64,000 bases of DNA from Psychrobacillus mangrovi (GCF_037104765.1 NZ_JBAWSY010000003.1:124001-188000), one strand, 5' to 3'. Shown: positions 35,273-44,656, counted from the stretch's first letter. Notes: generated from the letters alone by a model not told the origin. A program made the numbers and translations.

Positions 35273-35383
35273 AATGGAATTTACTTACTAACTTATAACT
35301 AAATTGAATAGAGCACTTGGTTTATCCACGTCATCTTAGCAATGGCTATAGGAAGTTGACCAAATAATTAGTCAGCCCAATCT

Positions 35384-35510
35384 GTTGATTGTAGCGCAAG
35401 GCGGCAACTCCAGCCGGAATAGCATTAGCTGAAGACCCTGGACTGAGCAAAGCGAAGGAAGCGGCTGAAGCCATGATGGCGGAAAGCGTCCGCCTGGAGT
35501 GGAAATCAAC
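35384..35510 (+). repeat. Intergenic repeat, type B, copy 1
   Basis: A 127-bp element with outer arms GTTGATT/AATCAAC. Landmarks in order: GGCGGCAACTCCAGCCGGAA, GCTGAAGACCCTGGACTGAG, CGGCTGAAGCCATG and GGCGGAAAGCGTCCGCCTGG. Nearly identical to the copy at 58368. It lies 111 bases past a type A copy in the opposite orientation. Between and around the two copies (35058-35590) I see no gene. Confidence 0.9.
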
Positions 35511-35596
35511 AACCCTAGCGGAAATTTCGTTAAGACGCTTTTATTAGTATGCGCATCATTATGGTTCAGTTGCGCATAATATAAAAAAAGTCACAC

Positions 35597-35625
35597 TTGA
35601 TAGAACGTTGAAAACTCCGTATAAT
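35597..35625 (+). promoter_or_regulatory. sigma-A promoter of pheS-pheT
   Basis: TTGATA, a 17-base spacer and a perfect TATAAT at 35620-35625, directly upstream of the T-box. Confidence 0.8.
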
Positions 35626-35639
35626 AGAATATAATTTGA

Positions 35640-35895
35640 TAAATAAAAAGCTGTCATCGGGAAAAGTATATATGACAATTCGAAAAAAGGAATTTTACAC
35701 CTTGACTGAAAGTGTAAAAAGAGAATGCATATAGAAGTTCACCCCGTTAGCTGCCACCGGGACCAGCATTCTGCTGTAAAGGTGTGCCGGTGTAGAGCCG
35801 TTAGTCGAATTGAGTGATTGCACGATTCATGTGCAATAATCAGGGTGGTACCGCGAAATTAGTCCTCGTCCCTTTTATAGGGGCGGGGTTTTTAT
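35640..35895 (+). promoter_or_regulatory. T-box riboswitch of pheS-pheT
   Basis: T-box core AGGGTGGTACCGCG at 35842-35855, then terminator arms CCTCGTCCC (35864-35872)/GGGGCGGGG (35880-35888) and a T-run. A TTC at 35738-35740 is a candidate phenylalanine specifier in the Stem I region. Uncharged tRNA-Phe should favour read-through. Confidence 0.92.
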
Positions 35896-35930
35896 TTTGT
35901 CAAATTTCAATAAGTGAGAGAGCAACAAGA

Positions 35931-36047
35931 TTGAAATTAGGGCCTTCGGCGGAAGTTAAAGATTTTGTAAAGGAGTTCATCGAGCGAGCTCAATACAAAC
36001 CTGGATTCAAATACACCAAGGCGAACTTGATTAAGGAGAGATTATAA
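35931..36047 (+). CDS. Possible 38-residue leader ORF before pheS
   Basis: A TTG-started frame in the T-box-controlled leader encodes about 38 residues (KLGPSAEVKDFVKEFIER...) and stops 3 bases before the pheS ATG, with the pheS ribosome site inside its last codons. The upstream ribosome site is weak. The frame is protein-like in composition and remains open farther upstream, so it may be a coupling leader peptide or a gene remnant. Confidence 0.3.
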   Translation: MKLGPSAEVKDFVKEFIERAQYKPGFKYTKANLIKERL

Positions 36048-36050
36048 AAA

Positions 36051-37088
36051 ATGGAAGCACAACTTCAACAGTTAAAAGAAGAAGCGTTGCAAAAAATTGA
36101 AGCTTCAGGGAATGTAAAAGAATTAAATGATGTGCGTGTTGCATACCTAGGTAAAAAAGGGCCTATTACTGATTTATTAAAAGGAATGGGCAAACTACCT
36201 GCAGAAGAACGCCCGAAAATGGGGGCACTTGTAAATGTCGTACGTGAAGAGGTAACAGAAGTTTTAGAAGCACGGATGACATTACTTCAAGAGCAAGCAA
36301 TCCAAGAGCAATTAGAAAAAGAATCCATAGATGTAACGTTGCCAGGTCGCCCAGTAAAAACAGGTAATCATCATCCTTTAACTCGCGTTGTAGAAGAGAT
36401 TGAAGACCTATTTATTAGCATGGGTTATGAAATCGCAGAAGGTCCAGAAGTTGAAAAGGATTACTACAACTTTGAAGCATTAAATTTACCTAAAGGCCAT
36501 CCAGCGCGTGACATGCAAGATTCTTTCTATATTTCAGAAGACATTCTTCTTCGTACACATACATCTCCAGTGCAAGCTCGCACGATGGAAGCAAAAGAAG
36601 GTAAGCCGATTAAAATTATTTGTCCAGGTAAAGTGTACCGCCGTGATAATGATGATGCGACTCATTCACACCAATTTACTCAAATAGAAGGTTTGGTTAT
36701 TGGCGAAAACATTCGGATGAGTGATTTAAAAGGTACTCTTTCTGTATTTGCTAAGAAAATGTTCGGAGATGACCGTGAAATCCGTCTACGTCCAAGCTTT
36801 TTCCCATTCACAGAGCCTTCTGTTGAAATGGATATCTCATGCTTTAAGTGTGGAGGAAGTGGATGTAACGTTTGTAAGAAAACAGGGTGGATTGAAATCT
36901 TAGGTGCTGGTATGGTGCATCCAAATGTACTTGAAATGGCTGGATATGATTCGAAAAAACTATCCGGATTTGCATTTGGTATGGGTCCAGAACGTATTGC
37001 AATGTTGAAATATGGAGTGGAAGATATTCGTCATTTCTATACAAATGATGTGCGTTTCTTATCGCAATTCCACCGAACAGAAGTGTAA
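36051..37088 (+). CDS. pheS: Phenylalanyl-tRNA synthetase alpha subunit
   Basis: Catalytic subunit of the alpha2-beta2 class II enzyme, 345 residues. The N-terminal coiled-coil (about 1-85) binds tRNA. Motif segments are LRTHTSPVQARTM, YRRDNDDATHSHQFTQIEG (motif 2) and FAFGMGPERIAMLKYG (motif 3). A CFKCGGSGCNVCKKTGW insert with four Cys precedes EILGAGMVHPNVL, as in many Firmicutes. Start after AAGGAGAGATTATAAAA. 12 bases separate it from pheT. Confidence 0.97.
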   Translation: MEAQLQQLKEEALQKIEASGNVKELNDVRVAYLGKKGPITDLLKGMGKLPAEERPKMGALVNVVREEVTEVLEARMTLLQEQAIQEQLEKESIDVTLPGRPVKTGNHHPLTRVVEEIEDLFISMGYEIAEGPEVEKDYYNFEALNLPKGHPARDMQDSFYISEDILLRTHTSPVQARTMEAKEGKPIKIICPGKVYRRDNDDATHSHQFTQIEGLVIGENIRMSDLKGTLSVFAKKMFGDDREIRLRPSFFPFTEPSVEMDISCFKCGGSGCNVCKKTGWIEILGAGMVHPNVLEMAGYDSKKLSGFAFGMGPERIAMLKYGVEDIRHFYTNDVRFLSQFHRTEV

Positions 37089-37100
37089 GGAGGAAATGAT

Positions 37101-39512
37101 ATGTTAGTTTCTACAAAATGGTTATCAGAATATGTGAACACACAAGGGCTTGATCCAAAAGATTTAGGTGAAAAAATAACTCGTTCCGGTATTGAAGTCG
37201 ATGCAGTAATAGATCGCACTCAAGGAATGACAAATGTAGTTGTTGGATACGTGAAAGAAAAAGTGAAGCATCCTGAAGCAGACAAATTAAATATTTGCCA
37301 AGTTGACGTAGGAGAAGAGACGACACAAATTATTTGTGGAGCTCCAAATGTTGCAGCTGGACAAAAAGTAATTGTTGCACGTCCAGGGGCAGTTCTTCCT
37401 GGTGGAATTAAGATTAAAAAAGCAAAACTTCGTGGAGAAGAATCAAACGGAATGATTTGTTCTCTTCAAGAGTTAGGTATTGAGGGAAGACTTGTACCTA
37501 AAGCATACGCAGAAGGAATTTATGTGCTTCCAGAATCAGCAACTCCTGGAGAAAGTGCTTTACCTTTACTCGGTTTAGATGATACTGTCCTGGAACTTGG
37601 CCTAACTCCTAACCGTTCAGATGCACTAAGTATGCTTGGCGTAGCTTATGAAGTCGGAGCAATCCTATCGGAAGACATGAAATATCCGGAAGCTACTTAC
37701 AATGAAAGTAATGAAAAAGCATCTGATTATTTACACCTGCGTGTTGATGCTATAGAAGAAAATCCAATGTACGTAGCAAAAGTAGTGAAGAATGTTCAAG
37801 TGAAAGAATCACCTCTATGGTTACAACATCGCTTGATGGCAGCTGGAGTTCGTCCACATAATAACGTAGTAGATATTACAAACTATGTGTTAATGGAATA
37901 TGGGCAACCACTTCACGCATTCGATTATGACAGACTAGAAACAAAAGAAATTGTCGTTCGTCTTGCAAAAGAAGGAGAAAAAATTGTCACACTTGATGAT
38001 CAGGAGCGTACTTTGAAATCCAACCACTTAGTAATAACAAATGGTCAAGAGCCAGTTGCTATTGCTGGGGTAATGGGTGGTGCTAATTCAGAAGTGCATG
38101 ATGGAACTACAACGGTCGTAATTGAATCTGCATACTTTGCAAGTGGGTCCGTCCGTCAAACGTCCAAAGATCACAATCTACGCAGTGATGCAAGCGCTCG
38201 ATTTGAAAAAGGGGTCGACCCAAATCGTGTAATTCTAGCAGCTGAGCGTGCAGCTAGTCTTCTTGCTGAGCTTGCTGGCGGAGAAGTGTTAGCTGGTTCT
38301 GTAATTGTGGATGAGCTAGACAAAACATCTGCAGAAGTAGTTGTGTCTCCAGACTTTATTAACAATCGTTTAGGAATGAAGATTTCTTTAGAAGACATGA
38401 CATCAATCTTAAGTAGATTAAAATTTGATTTTCAAGCTGCAAATGGTTATTTATATATCAATGCACCAACCCGTCGCCAAGATATTAAAATTCCAGAGGA
38501 TATTGTGGAAGAAATTGCTCGTATGTACGGTTACGATGAGATTCCAATGACCTTACCAGTGGAAGAATCAAAACCAGGTGGCTTAACCTCTTATCAAGCA
38601 AAACGTCGTCAAGTTCGCGCTTATTTGGAAGGTGCATGTCTTTATCAAGCTATTACGTATTCTCTAACTTCTAAAGAAATGTCTCAAAAATTTGCATTAG
38701 AAACTGCTCCAGTTACAGAACTATTAATGCCAATGAGTGAAGAACGCAGCATCCTTCGCCAAAGCTTAATCCCGCATTTATTGGAAGCTGTAACGTATAA
38801 TACTGCACGTCAGGCAGATACTGTGTCACTTTATGAAGTGGGCTCGGTATTCTTAGGAGAAACAGAATCTGGATTACCTCATGAGCAAGAACATTTAGCT
38901 GTGGTTATTGCAGGTAAATGGGTAGACCATAGCTGGCAAGGTGAGAAAAAAGCAGTTGATTTCTTTGTATTAAAAGGAATTGTAGAAGGATTAATGGGAC
39001 TTCTTGGGCATACAGGTGAACTTACGTTTGAAAAAGCTGTAATAGATGGCTTACATCCAGGAAGAACTGCTTCCATTAAACTAGCAGGAGAAGAGATTGG
39101 CCTTATCGGTCAGTTACACCCATCTGAGCAAAAAGCACGTGATTTAAAAGAAACCTATGTAGTAGAAATAAATTTAGCAAAAGTATTAAATAAAGAATTG
39201 GATGTATTATACTATACCCCAGTTTCAAAATTCCCGTCGATTACACGTGATATTGCATTAGTAGTAGACAGCGAAAAAGCAGCTGGAGAACTTCAAGCAA
39301 TCATCCAACTTTCTGGAGGCAGATTACTAAAAGGTGTGCATCTATTCGATTTATATGAAGGAGGGAAGATGGAGCCAGGTAAAAAATCTGTTGCTTTCTC
39401 TCTAACATACTTCGATCCAGAACGTACTCTAACTGATGAAGAAGTATTAAATGCTCATAACAAAGTATTAACGGCACTTGCAGAACAAGCAGGAGCAGAA
39501 CTAAGAGGATAA
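37101..39512 (+). CDS. pheT: Phenylalanyl-tRNA synthetase beta subunit
   Basis: Editing and tRNA-binding subunit, 803 residues. An N-terminal EMAP/OB tRNA-binding domain lies at about 40-150 (VVGYVKEKVKHPEADKLNIC), then the B3/B4 editing domain (about 210-400, WLQHRLMAAGVRPHNNVVDI), B5 (about 405-475), the catalytic-like core, and a C-terminal ferredoxin-like anticodon domain (from about 708, YYTPVSKFPSITRDIALVVD). Full length. Start after AAGGAGGAAATGAT. Confidence 0.97.
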   Translation: MLVSTKWLSEYVNTQGLDPKDLGEKITRSGIEVDAVIDRTQGMTNVVVGYVKEKVKHPEADKLNICQVDVGEETTQIICGAPNVAAGQKVIVARPGAVLPGGIKIKKAKLRGEESNGMICSLQELGIEGRLVPKAYAEGIYVLPESATPGESALPLLGLDDTVLELGLTPNRSDALSMLGVAYEVGAILSEDMKYPEATYNESNEKASDYLHLRVDAIEENPMYVAKVVKNVQVKESPLWLQHRLMAAGVRPHNNVVDITNYVLMEYGQPLHAFDYDRLETKEIVVRLAKEGEKIVTLDDQERTLKSNHLVITNGQEPVAIAGVMGGANSEVHDGTTTVVIESAYFASGSVRQTSKDHNLRSDASARFEKGVDPNRVILAAERAASLLAELAGGEVLAGSVIVDELDKTSAEVVVSPDFINNRLGMKISLEDMTSILSRLKFDFQAANGYLYINAPTRRQDIKIPEDIVEEIARMYGYDEIPMTLPVEESKPGGLTSYQAKRRQVRAYLEGACLYQAITYSLTSKEMSQKFALETAPVTELLMPMSEERSILRQSLIPHLLEAVTYNTARQADTVSLYEVGSVFLGETESGLPHEQEHLAVVIAGKWVDHSWQGEKKAVDFFVLKGIVEGLMGLLGHTGELTFEKAVIDGLHPGRTASIKLAGEEIGLIGQLHPSEQKARDLKETYVVEINLAKVLNKELDVLYYTPVSKFPSITRDIALVVDSEKAAGELQAIIQLSGGRLLKGVHLFDLYEGGKMEPGKKSVAFSLTYFDPERTLTDEEVLNAHNKVLTALAEQAGAELRG

Positions 39513-39529
39513 AATAAATATATAAAAAT

Positions 39530-39564
39530 GGAGCAGCGCCGATACTTGGTACTGCTCTTTTTTT
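39530..39564 (+). terminator. Terminator of pheS-pheT
   Basis: GAGCAG/CTGCTC stem with a 15-base loop and a seven-T run. Confidence 0.75.
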
Positions 39565-39693
39565 ACGGATTTTTGTTGCTTCAAATTTGATAAAATTTAA
39601 TGTAATGCAGAATTGTGTTTGACCTGTGTGTCACAAAGGGAATGATAAACTTGTTATAATAAAATAGAATATTTAGAAAACAGGAGGGATTTG

Positions 39694-41124
39694 ATGAATT
39701 TAAGCTTTTGGACATGGACCATAACTATCGTTTTATCTCTATTCTTTATCGGGATGTCGTTGTTCTTTAAAAAGAAGGCTGATGCTAGTTTCGCTCATTA
39801 TGCAATAGCTGGAGGGTCGCTACCTTTTTTCTTGTTATTGTTTACCGATATTGCAACGATTATGGGTGTAGGAAATTTTGTTGGGCATTCTTCTAAGGGA
39901 TATGAAATTGGAATAGCTAACATTCCTTTTGTCATTGGGGAGCAGGGTGCCAAGATAATATTTGCTTTAGTATTTGCGGGCTTTGCAGCAAAATTTACAT
40001 ATAAAACCTTAGCAGAATTGATGAATGATTTAATCGTGCGTGACCGCATTACTCGGAGTCTAGTCGCAATTTTGACTTCATCTATTATGATTGCTTGGGT
40101 GAGTGGACAGGCTATGGGTATGGGTGCTTTGTTTTCCACCTTTACGGGCACTGATCCAGTTATAATGATATTAGTATTCTCTGCTGTATTCATCATTTAT
40201 ACGGCAGTGGGTGGTATGTATTCAGTTGTGTGGACCGACCTAATTCAAGGAGCGATTCTCATTGCAATAGCGGTGTGGTTCTATTTTCAAGTGTTTAATC
40301 GAATTGATTTTAGCTATTCAAATTTAAAAACTGGTTTAGCTGATGTGGGATCAAGTGAACTAGTTCAAATGAATCTATCAGTAATAGAAGTTTTAACACT
40401 TTTTGTGACAGGAACTTTAGGTGTTTTAGCTGCTCAAGTTTATTGGCAACGTTGTTTTGCTTCCAAAAGTTCAAAGTCAGCAAGTCGCGCTATGCTAATA
40501 AGTGGGATTATAGCAATTATCTTTACGACTCTAGCAACTATTAGTGGATTGATAGTTAAGATTCAAAATCCAACGCTCGATGCAGAAAATGCTATATCGT
40601 GGTTGATATTAGAAGAAATGACGCAATTCGCAGCATTGGCCTTCTTTATCATGATTTTCATGGCTGCTATATCTAGTGCTTCATCACTTCTTCACTCAGC
40701 TGCTGTTGTAATCATCAATGATTTGGTTATTCCGAATATGAAAGGAAAGGAAGATGCGTTTTATCTCAGGCTAACAAGAGCAAGTGTAGTTGTATTTGGG
40801 ATATTCACTATCATTACAGCTATTTGGGCGGACTCTATTATTGACTTGTTTTCTCTTGCATACTCAATGGCAGGAGGAGGAGTGGTACCTGTATTAATTG
40901 TAGGGTTAATCTGGAAGAGTAAGAAAAACTCGACTTTTGAAATGGGTAAGAGGAATAGCCAAGTTTCTGTTTGGGGTGCTCGCATCGGTATCGTTGCTGG
41001 AGCAGTGGTCTCCCTAATGTGGGGTATTTTATGGGGTGTACTTGCATCGGTTATACTGACAATATTATTCTCTAAACTATTACCTTCAAAAGATAGGATG
41101 CTTAGTACGATGGATATGAATTGA
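39694..41124 (+). CDS. Sodium:solute symporter (SSS) family transporter
   Basis: A 476-residue membrane protein with about 13 TM helices of the LeuT-like SSS family (PutP/PanF/YodF type). The TM1 unwound region is LLLFTDIATIMGVGNFVGHSSKGYE, with GFAAKFTYKTLAELM and an IYTAVGGMYSVVWTDLIQ signature typical of SSS. AAISSASSLLHSAAVVI (TM8) has the Ser residues of the second Na+ site. ATG 39694 lies after CAGGAGGGATTTG. An extended -10 (TGTTATAAT) is upstream at about 39653. Substrate not predictable. It is the first gene of the accessory block after pheT. Confidence 0.88.
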   Translation: MNLSFWTWTITIVLSLFFIGMSLFFKKKADASFAHYAIAGGSLPFFLLLFTDIATIMGVGNFVGHSSKGYEIGIANIPFVIGEQGAKIIFALVFAGFAAKFTYKTLAELMNDLIVRDRITRSLVAILTSSIMIAWVSGQAMGMGALFSTFTGTDPVIMILVFSAVFIIYTAVGGMYSVVWTDLIQGAILIAIAVWFYFQVFNRIDFSYSNLKTGLADVGSSELVQMNLSVIEVLTLFVTGTLGVLAAQVYWQRCFASKSSKSASRAMLISGIIAIIFTTLATISGLIVKIQNPTLDAENAISWLILEEMTQFAALAFFIMIFMAAISSASSLLHSAAVVIINDLVIPNMKGKEDAFYLRLTRASVVVFGIFTIITAIWADSIIDLFSLAYSMAGGGVVPVLIVGLIWKSKKNSTFEMGKRNSQVSVWGARIGIVAGAVVSLMWGILWGVLASVILTILFSKLLPSKDRMLSTMDMN

Positions 41125-41135
41125 TATTACAAAAT

Positions 41136-41158
41136 GAAAAACCCTGCATTTAGCAGGG
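41136..41158 (-). terminator. Terminator of the small HTH gene (minus strand)
   Basis: CCCTGC/GCAGGG stem; the A-run at 41137-41141 gives a T-run on the minus strand just past the stop of the gene at 41163. It may also help the converging SSS gene. Confidence 0.65.
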
Positions 41159-41162
41159 CCTA

Positions 41163-41357
41163 TCATTTTGGAGAAATTTGTTTGTGACTAAGCCACCAAT
41201 CAATATGATCCAAATTAAAGACGATCATATTTGCCATTGGTCTTAAGTGAGGAATCTCTTTGTTAATGATTAGAATTTCTATTTCTTCTTCAGTAAGTGG
41301 ATTACTTACTGTATCTAAATAAGAAGATAGCTTTTTTACTCCATAGGCTCTTCTCAA
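41163..41357 (-). CDS. Small protein with excisionase-like HTH
   Basis: A 64-residue protein starting at TTG 41357, 7 bases after GGAGG. The central and C-terminal part (PLTEEEIEILIINKEIPHLR, then VFNLDHIDWWLSHKQ) resembles the HTH_17/MerR-like excisionase domain: two helices, a recognition wing 'IPhlR' and a C-terminal aromatic helix 'ldhIDwWL'. It has its own terminator. No integrase or att site is near, so a role as a stand-alone regulator is more likely than phage excision. Confidence 0.6.
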   Translation of the reverse strand: MRRAYGVKKLSSYLDTVSNPLTEEEIEILIINKEIPHLRPMANMIVFNLDHIDWWLSHKQISPK

Positions 41358-41486
41358 TTAATCACCTCCCACCAAAATCTCTTCCTGTAAATAAAGAAAG
41401 TTTAGTAAAAGGTACTAATTTTAAGTCTATGTATTTTTAATACCCAATTTTTTAAGGAAATAATCATAACTCAATTTGCAGGAAAA

Positions 41487-42632
41487 TTATTTATTAATTT
41501 TTCGCTTCCGAATAGACAACAATAGACCAAATACAACTCCGATGAAGGACAACGCTGAAATGATGAAATAAAATGTATGTCCACCAAACTCATTATAAAG
41601 GAATCCGCCTGCGTAGGAAGCAATAATGCTAGATAATCCAAAGAATAATAATGCTAGAACAGTTTGTCCTGTAGCGTGCCATTCCTTTGGCATAATGTTG
41701 TATAAGTATTGAATTGCAGCAGTGTAAAAAATAGGAAATGTTAACATCTGCAATAATTGCAATAATGTTAGAACAATTGGGCTTGTTACAAAACCTGATA
41801 CAAAAAAACGTAAAAAGTAAAAGAGTGTGGCTAGCGTAATGATTTCCAATTCCTTACCCTTTCGTAGCCACCAAAAACTAAGAGCAAAGATAATGATTTC
41901 ACTTGTAGCTGCTATGAAGAAGGCGATTCCAACTAACGAAGTATCTCCTCCAAGAGCTCGAATATGAATACCTAAAAACGTATCGTTCATACGTGCAGGT
42001 ATTGAGCAAATGAAAACCATAACTAAAAATAGAAGCATTTCTTTATTTCTTAATACTTGTTTTAATCCTTTCATTGTCACGGGCTTAGATGAGGCTTGAA
42101 CATCGGGCATAAACCAAACGATTCCAAATGAAATCAATCCCAATAAAACAAACAATACGGAGGCACTTCTCATACCGAAATAATCCATTGAAAACCCAAC
42201 TATCAAAGACAAAATTGCAAATCCCAATGCGCCATATGTTCGAATAGATCCATAGCTGACTCGAGCCATTTCAGAAACGGTAAAGTTAAGGCTTTCCGTC
42301 AGTGGATCCAATGGCATAAGTGAGAAGAATACTAACAAAGCAAAAATTACTAGTAACACAAAACTATCCACGTTAAATAAGAAGTAACCAAAAATTGCTG
42401 TTAGACTAACAAGTATTAGCATCACCCTACGTACAGTTTTTGTCTTATCACTAATGAATCCCCATAAAGGTTGCGCGATTAATGTTACAAATCCACCGGT
42501 TCCAATTATTAGACCTATTTCGCTCGCTGTTAAACCTTTCTCCCCTAAATAGACAGGTAAAAATGGAATAAACAATGCAAGTAAGCCAAAAAATAAAAAA
42601 TTGAATCCTTTTAATAAAACTTGAACTTTCAA
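41487..42632 (-). CDS. MFS transporter, LacY/NHS-like
   Basis: A 381-residue, 12-TM major facilitator protein. Signature loop 2-3 is WGFISDKTKTVRRVM; FGYFLFNVDSF and the pseudo-symmetric second half from about residue 200 (MLLFLVMVFICSIPARMND) fit the MFS_1-like nucleoside/oligosaccharide H+ symporter group. The TTG start follows AAGGAGAATTAA. It is monocistronic on the minus strand. Substrate unknown. Confidence 0.82.
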   Translation of the reverse strand: MKVQVLLKGFNFLFFGLLALFIPFLPVYLGEKGLTASEIGLIIGTGGFVTLIAQPLWGFISDKTKTVRRVMLILVSLTAIFGYFLFNVDSFVLLVIFALLVFFSLMPLDPLTESLNFTVSEMARVSYGSIRTYGALGFAILSLIVGFSMDYFGMRSASVLFVLLGLISFGIVWFMPDVQASSKPVTMKGLKQVLRNKEMLLFLVMVFICSIPARMNDTFLGIHIRALGGDTSLVGIAFFIAATSEIIIFALSFWWLRKGKELEIITLATLFYFLRFFVSGFVTSPIVLTLLQLLQMLTFPIFYTAAIQYLYNIMPKEWHATGQTVLALLFFGLSSIIASYAGGFLYNEFGGHTFYFIISALSFIGVVFGLLLSIRKRKINK

Positions 42633-42805
42633 ATTAATTCTCCTTCTACTGTAAAGCTAATTAATTCTGTATTATCTAATATCCATGAATATTGTAACTG
42701 ATTTTAAAGTGAACAACCGAAAACTGTATTTTTAATTATCTTCTATAGACGGAAGAAAGATACATACTTGCATTTCACAAGTCTAACTAACTTATCGGTT
42801 ATTAA

Positions 42806-43318
42806 TTATTTCCATTCTTCTGCTAAAATAGCGTAATAATACTCGTCCCACCACTCATTTTCATGAGGAATACATTTCTTAAAATTCCCTTCTCTTCTCA
42901 TTCCGATCTTTTCCATAACTCGAAAAGAGGGTGGATTTTGAGGTTGGCAAGTAGCAATGATTCTGTGTAATTTCATTTCTTCAAAAGCATATTTTAATAT
43001 AGAGCGAGCAGCTTCCGAAGCATAGCCTTTATTATAATATTTAGGATTAAACACCCAACCAATCTCATAAGTATGATCACCAAAATACTTATGAAAGGAA
43101 ATGTGCCCGATTAATTCTTCTATATCTGGCAATACAACAGGAAACATATGAGCTTTTTCACCAATATTTTTATCTACAAAGACCTTTGCATCCTCTTCAG
43201 TAAAAACTCCTTCGGGGATGTATTTCATTACAGCAGGATTTGATGTATACTCATGCACTGCAATCCAATCATTAATTTCAAAGTTGCGTATAATAAGTCG
43301 TTCTGTCTTTAAGTACAT
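42806..43318 (-). CDS. GNAT acetyltransferase, RimJ/RimL-like
   Basis: A 170-residue N-acetyltransferase of the type-3 GNAT group. The opening YLKTERLIIRNFEINDWIAV, the EIGWVFNPKYYNKGYASEAA stretch (acetyl-CoA loop with G-x-x-x-E-A) and KLHRIIATCQPQNPPSFRVMEKIGMRREG are family patterns. The ATG at 43318 follows GGTGGGAAG. The natural substrate cannot be told. Confidence 0.85.
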   Translation of the reverse strand: MYLKTERLIIRNFEINDWIAVHEYTSNPAVMKYIPEGVFTEEDAKVFVDKNIGEKAHMFPVVLPDIEELIGHISFHKYFGDHTYEIGWVFNPKYYNKGYASEAARSILKYAFEEMKLHRIIATCQPQNPPSFRVMEKIGMRREGNFKKCIPHENEWWDEYYYAILAEEWK

Positions 43319-43486
43319 TAAACTTCCCACCTAAGTACAATCTATTTTTTCTTTTATTAAACAACATACATCGCAAAAGGACAATATAAGTTTATATTAA
43401 CAGAGATTAAATAGAAGGAATTTTCTTACTTAGGTAGAAACTAAATAAAATGGAAGGTCGAGCAAACCTAGAAATGGGGAATAGAT

Positions 43487-44566
43487 ATGTTAAAAAGGAG
43501 ATATGGGAATCGTTCAGATTGGAAGCGCATTTTAGAAAGGGAGTATACTCAAAAATCTCTTGAAAAGAAAGAATTTACGGGACTTGTAACATTATTAAAT
43601 CTAGTGCGAGTTGCCGAGCCTTTATGGGTAGATTATGGTGACAAGCGTATTTGTATAGTAGATGACGGATATAGCTGGATGCAACATTTTCCTGTTGGAA
43701 AAAATTATACTTTAACTACTATGTTTAATGCGAAAGATGAAATCGTTCAGTGGTATATAGATATTTGCAATGAAATAGGAATGGAAAATAATCTTCCTTG
43801 GTGGGATGATTTATTTTTAGATATTATTGTTTTGCCTGGTGGAGAGATTATTCAGCAAGATGAAAATGAATTGGAAGAAGCCCTTTCAAAAGGTGACATT
43901 GATCAAAAAATGTTTAGTTTAGCATGGGATGAAGCAAATAGTATTACTTCACTTCTAAAGGAAGGTAAATTTGAACTCCTCCATTATTCCACTATACATA
44001 AGAAACAGCTAGAGAAACATTTTTATGATGAGGAGAGTAAAATGCGTAAAGTAGAAGTTTTACCCTATTCTGTTCAATGGAAGGAACAATTTGAGGAAGA
44101 AGCAAGGATGCTAAACGAAATTTTTGGTTCACATATCATTGATATACATCATATAGGAAGTACCTCGATTATTGGACTAAAAGCTAAACCAATTATAGAT
44201 ATAATGCCCGTTGTGCGAGATATATCTACTATTGATACATACAACACGACCATGATTGATCTTGGGTATTTACCAAAGGGTGAGAATGGTCTTCCAGGGC
44301 GTAGATATTTCCAAAAGGGTGGCGATAATCGAACGCATCATGTCCATATCTATGAATTGGGTAATCCGGAAATTGAAAGGCACCTAGCATTTAGAGATTA
44401 CTTAAGAGTGAATCCACAGAGTGCACAAGAATATGGAGAATTAAAAGAAATGCTATCTAAAAAATTTCCATATAATATAGATGCTTATATTAATGGAAAA
44501 GAAGAATTAGCATCAGAAATTGAACGAAAAGCAATTCAGTGGAAAATGCATCACCACTTGAACTAA
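43487..44566 (+). CDS. DUF402 phosphatase-like domain fused to a GrpB/UPF0157 domain
   Basis: A 359-residue two-domain protein. Residues 1 to about 183 are DUF402 (YtqA/FAU-1-like fold: WMQHFPVGKNYTLTTMFNAKDEIVQWYIDIC, PWWDDLFLDIIVLPGGE, LDEANS). Residues about 186-359 are a GrpB family nucleotidyltransferase-like domain (MRKVEVLPYSVQWKEQFEEE, IHHIGSTSIIGLKAKPIIDI, RTHHVHIYELGNPEIERHLA). At the junction the DNA reads GAGGAGAGTAAAATG, a good ribosome site and start, so the GrpB part may also be made separately, or two genes were fused by loss of a stop. Activity unproven for both. Confidence 0.75.
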   Translation: MLKRRYGNRSDWKRILEREYTQKSLEKKEFTGLVTLLNLVRVAEPLWVDYGDKRICIVDDGYSWMQHFPVGKNYTLTTMFNAKDEIVQWYIDICNEIGMENNLPWWDDLFLDIIVLPGGEIIQQDENELEEALSKGDIDQKMFSLAWDEANSITSLLKEGKFELLHYSTIHKKQLEKHFYDEESKMRKVEVLPYSVQWKEQFEEEARMLNEIFGSHIIDIHHIGSTSIIGLKAKPIIDIMPVVRDISTIDTYNTTMIDLGYLPKGENGLPGRRYFQKGGDNRTHHVHIYELGNPEIERHLAFRDYLRVNPQSAQEYGELKEMLSKKFPYNIDAYINGKEELASEIERKAIQWKMHHHLN

Positions 44567-44656
44567 AAGCAATGGAATGGTTAAATACTAATAAGTTAGG
44601 ATTAGAAGTAAACCTTTACACAAAGATTGAAGTTAAAAAGGATAGGTGAAAAGAAG

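Noticed and set aside
35814..36047. 77-codon frame spanning the pheS T-box core
   Set aside because: Its first half is T-box and terminator sequence; only the last 38 codons have any protein character and are listed separately with low confidence.
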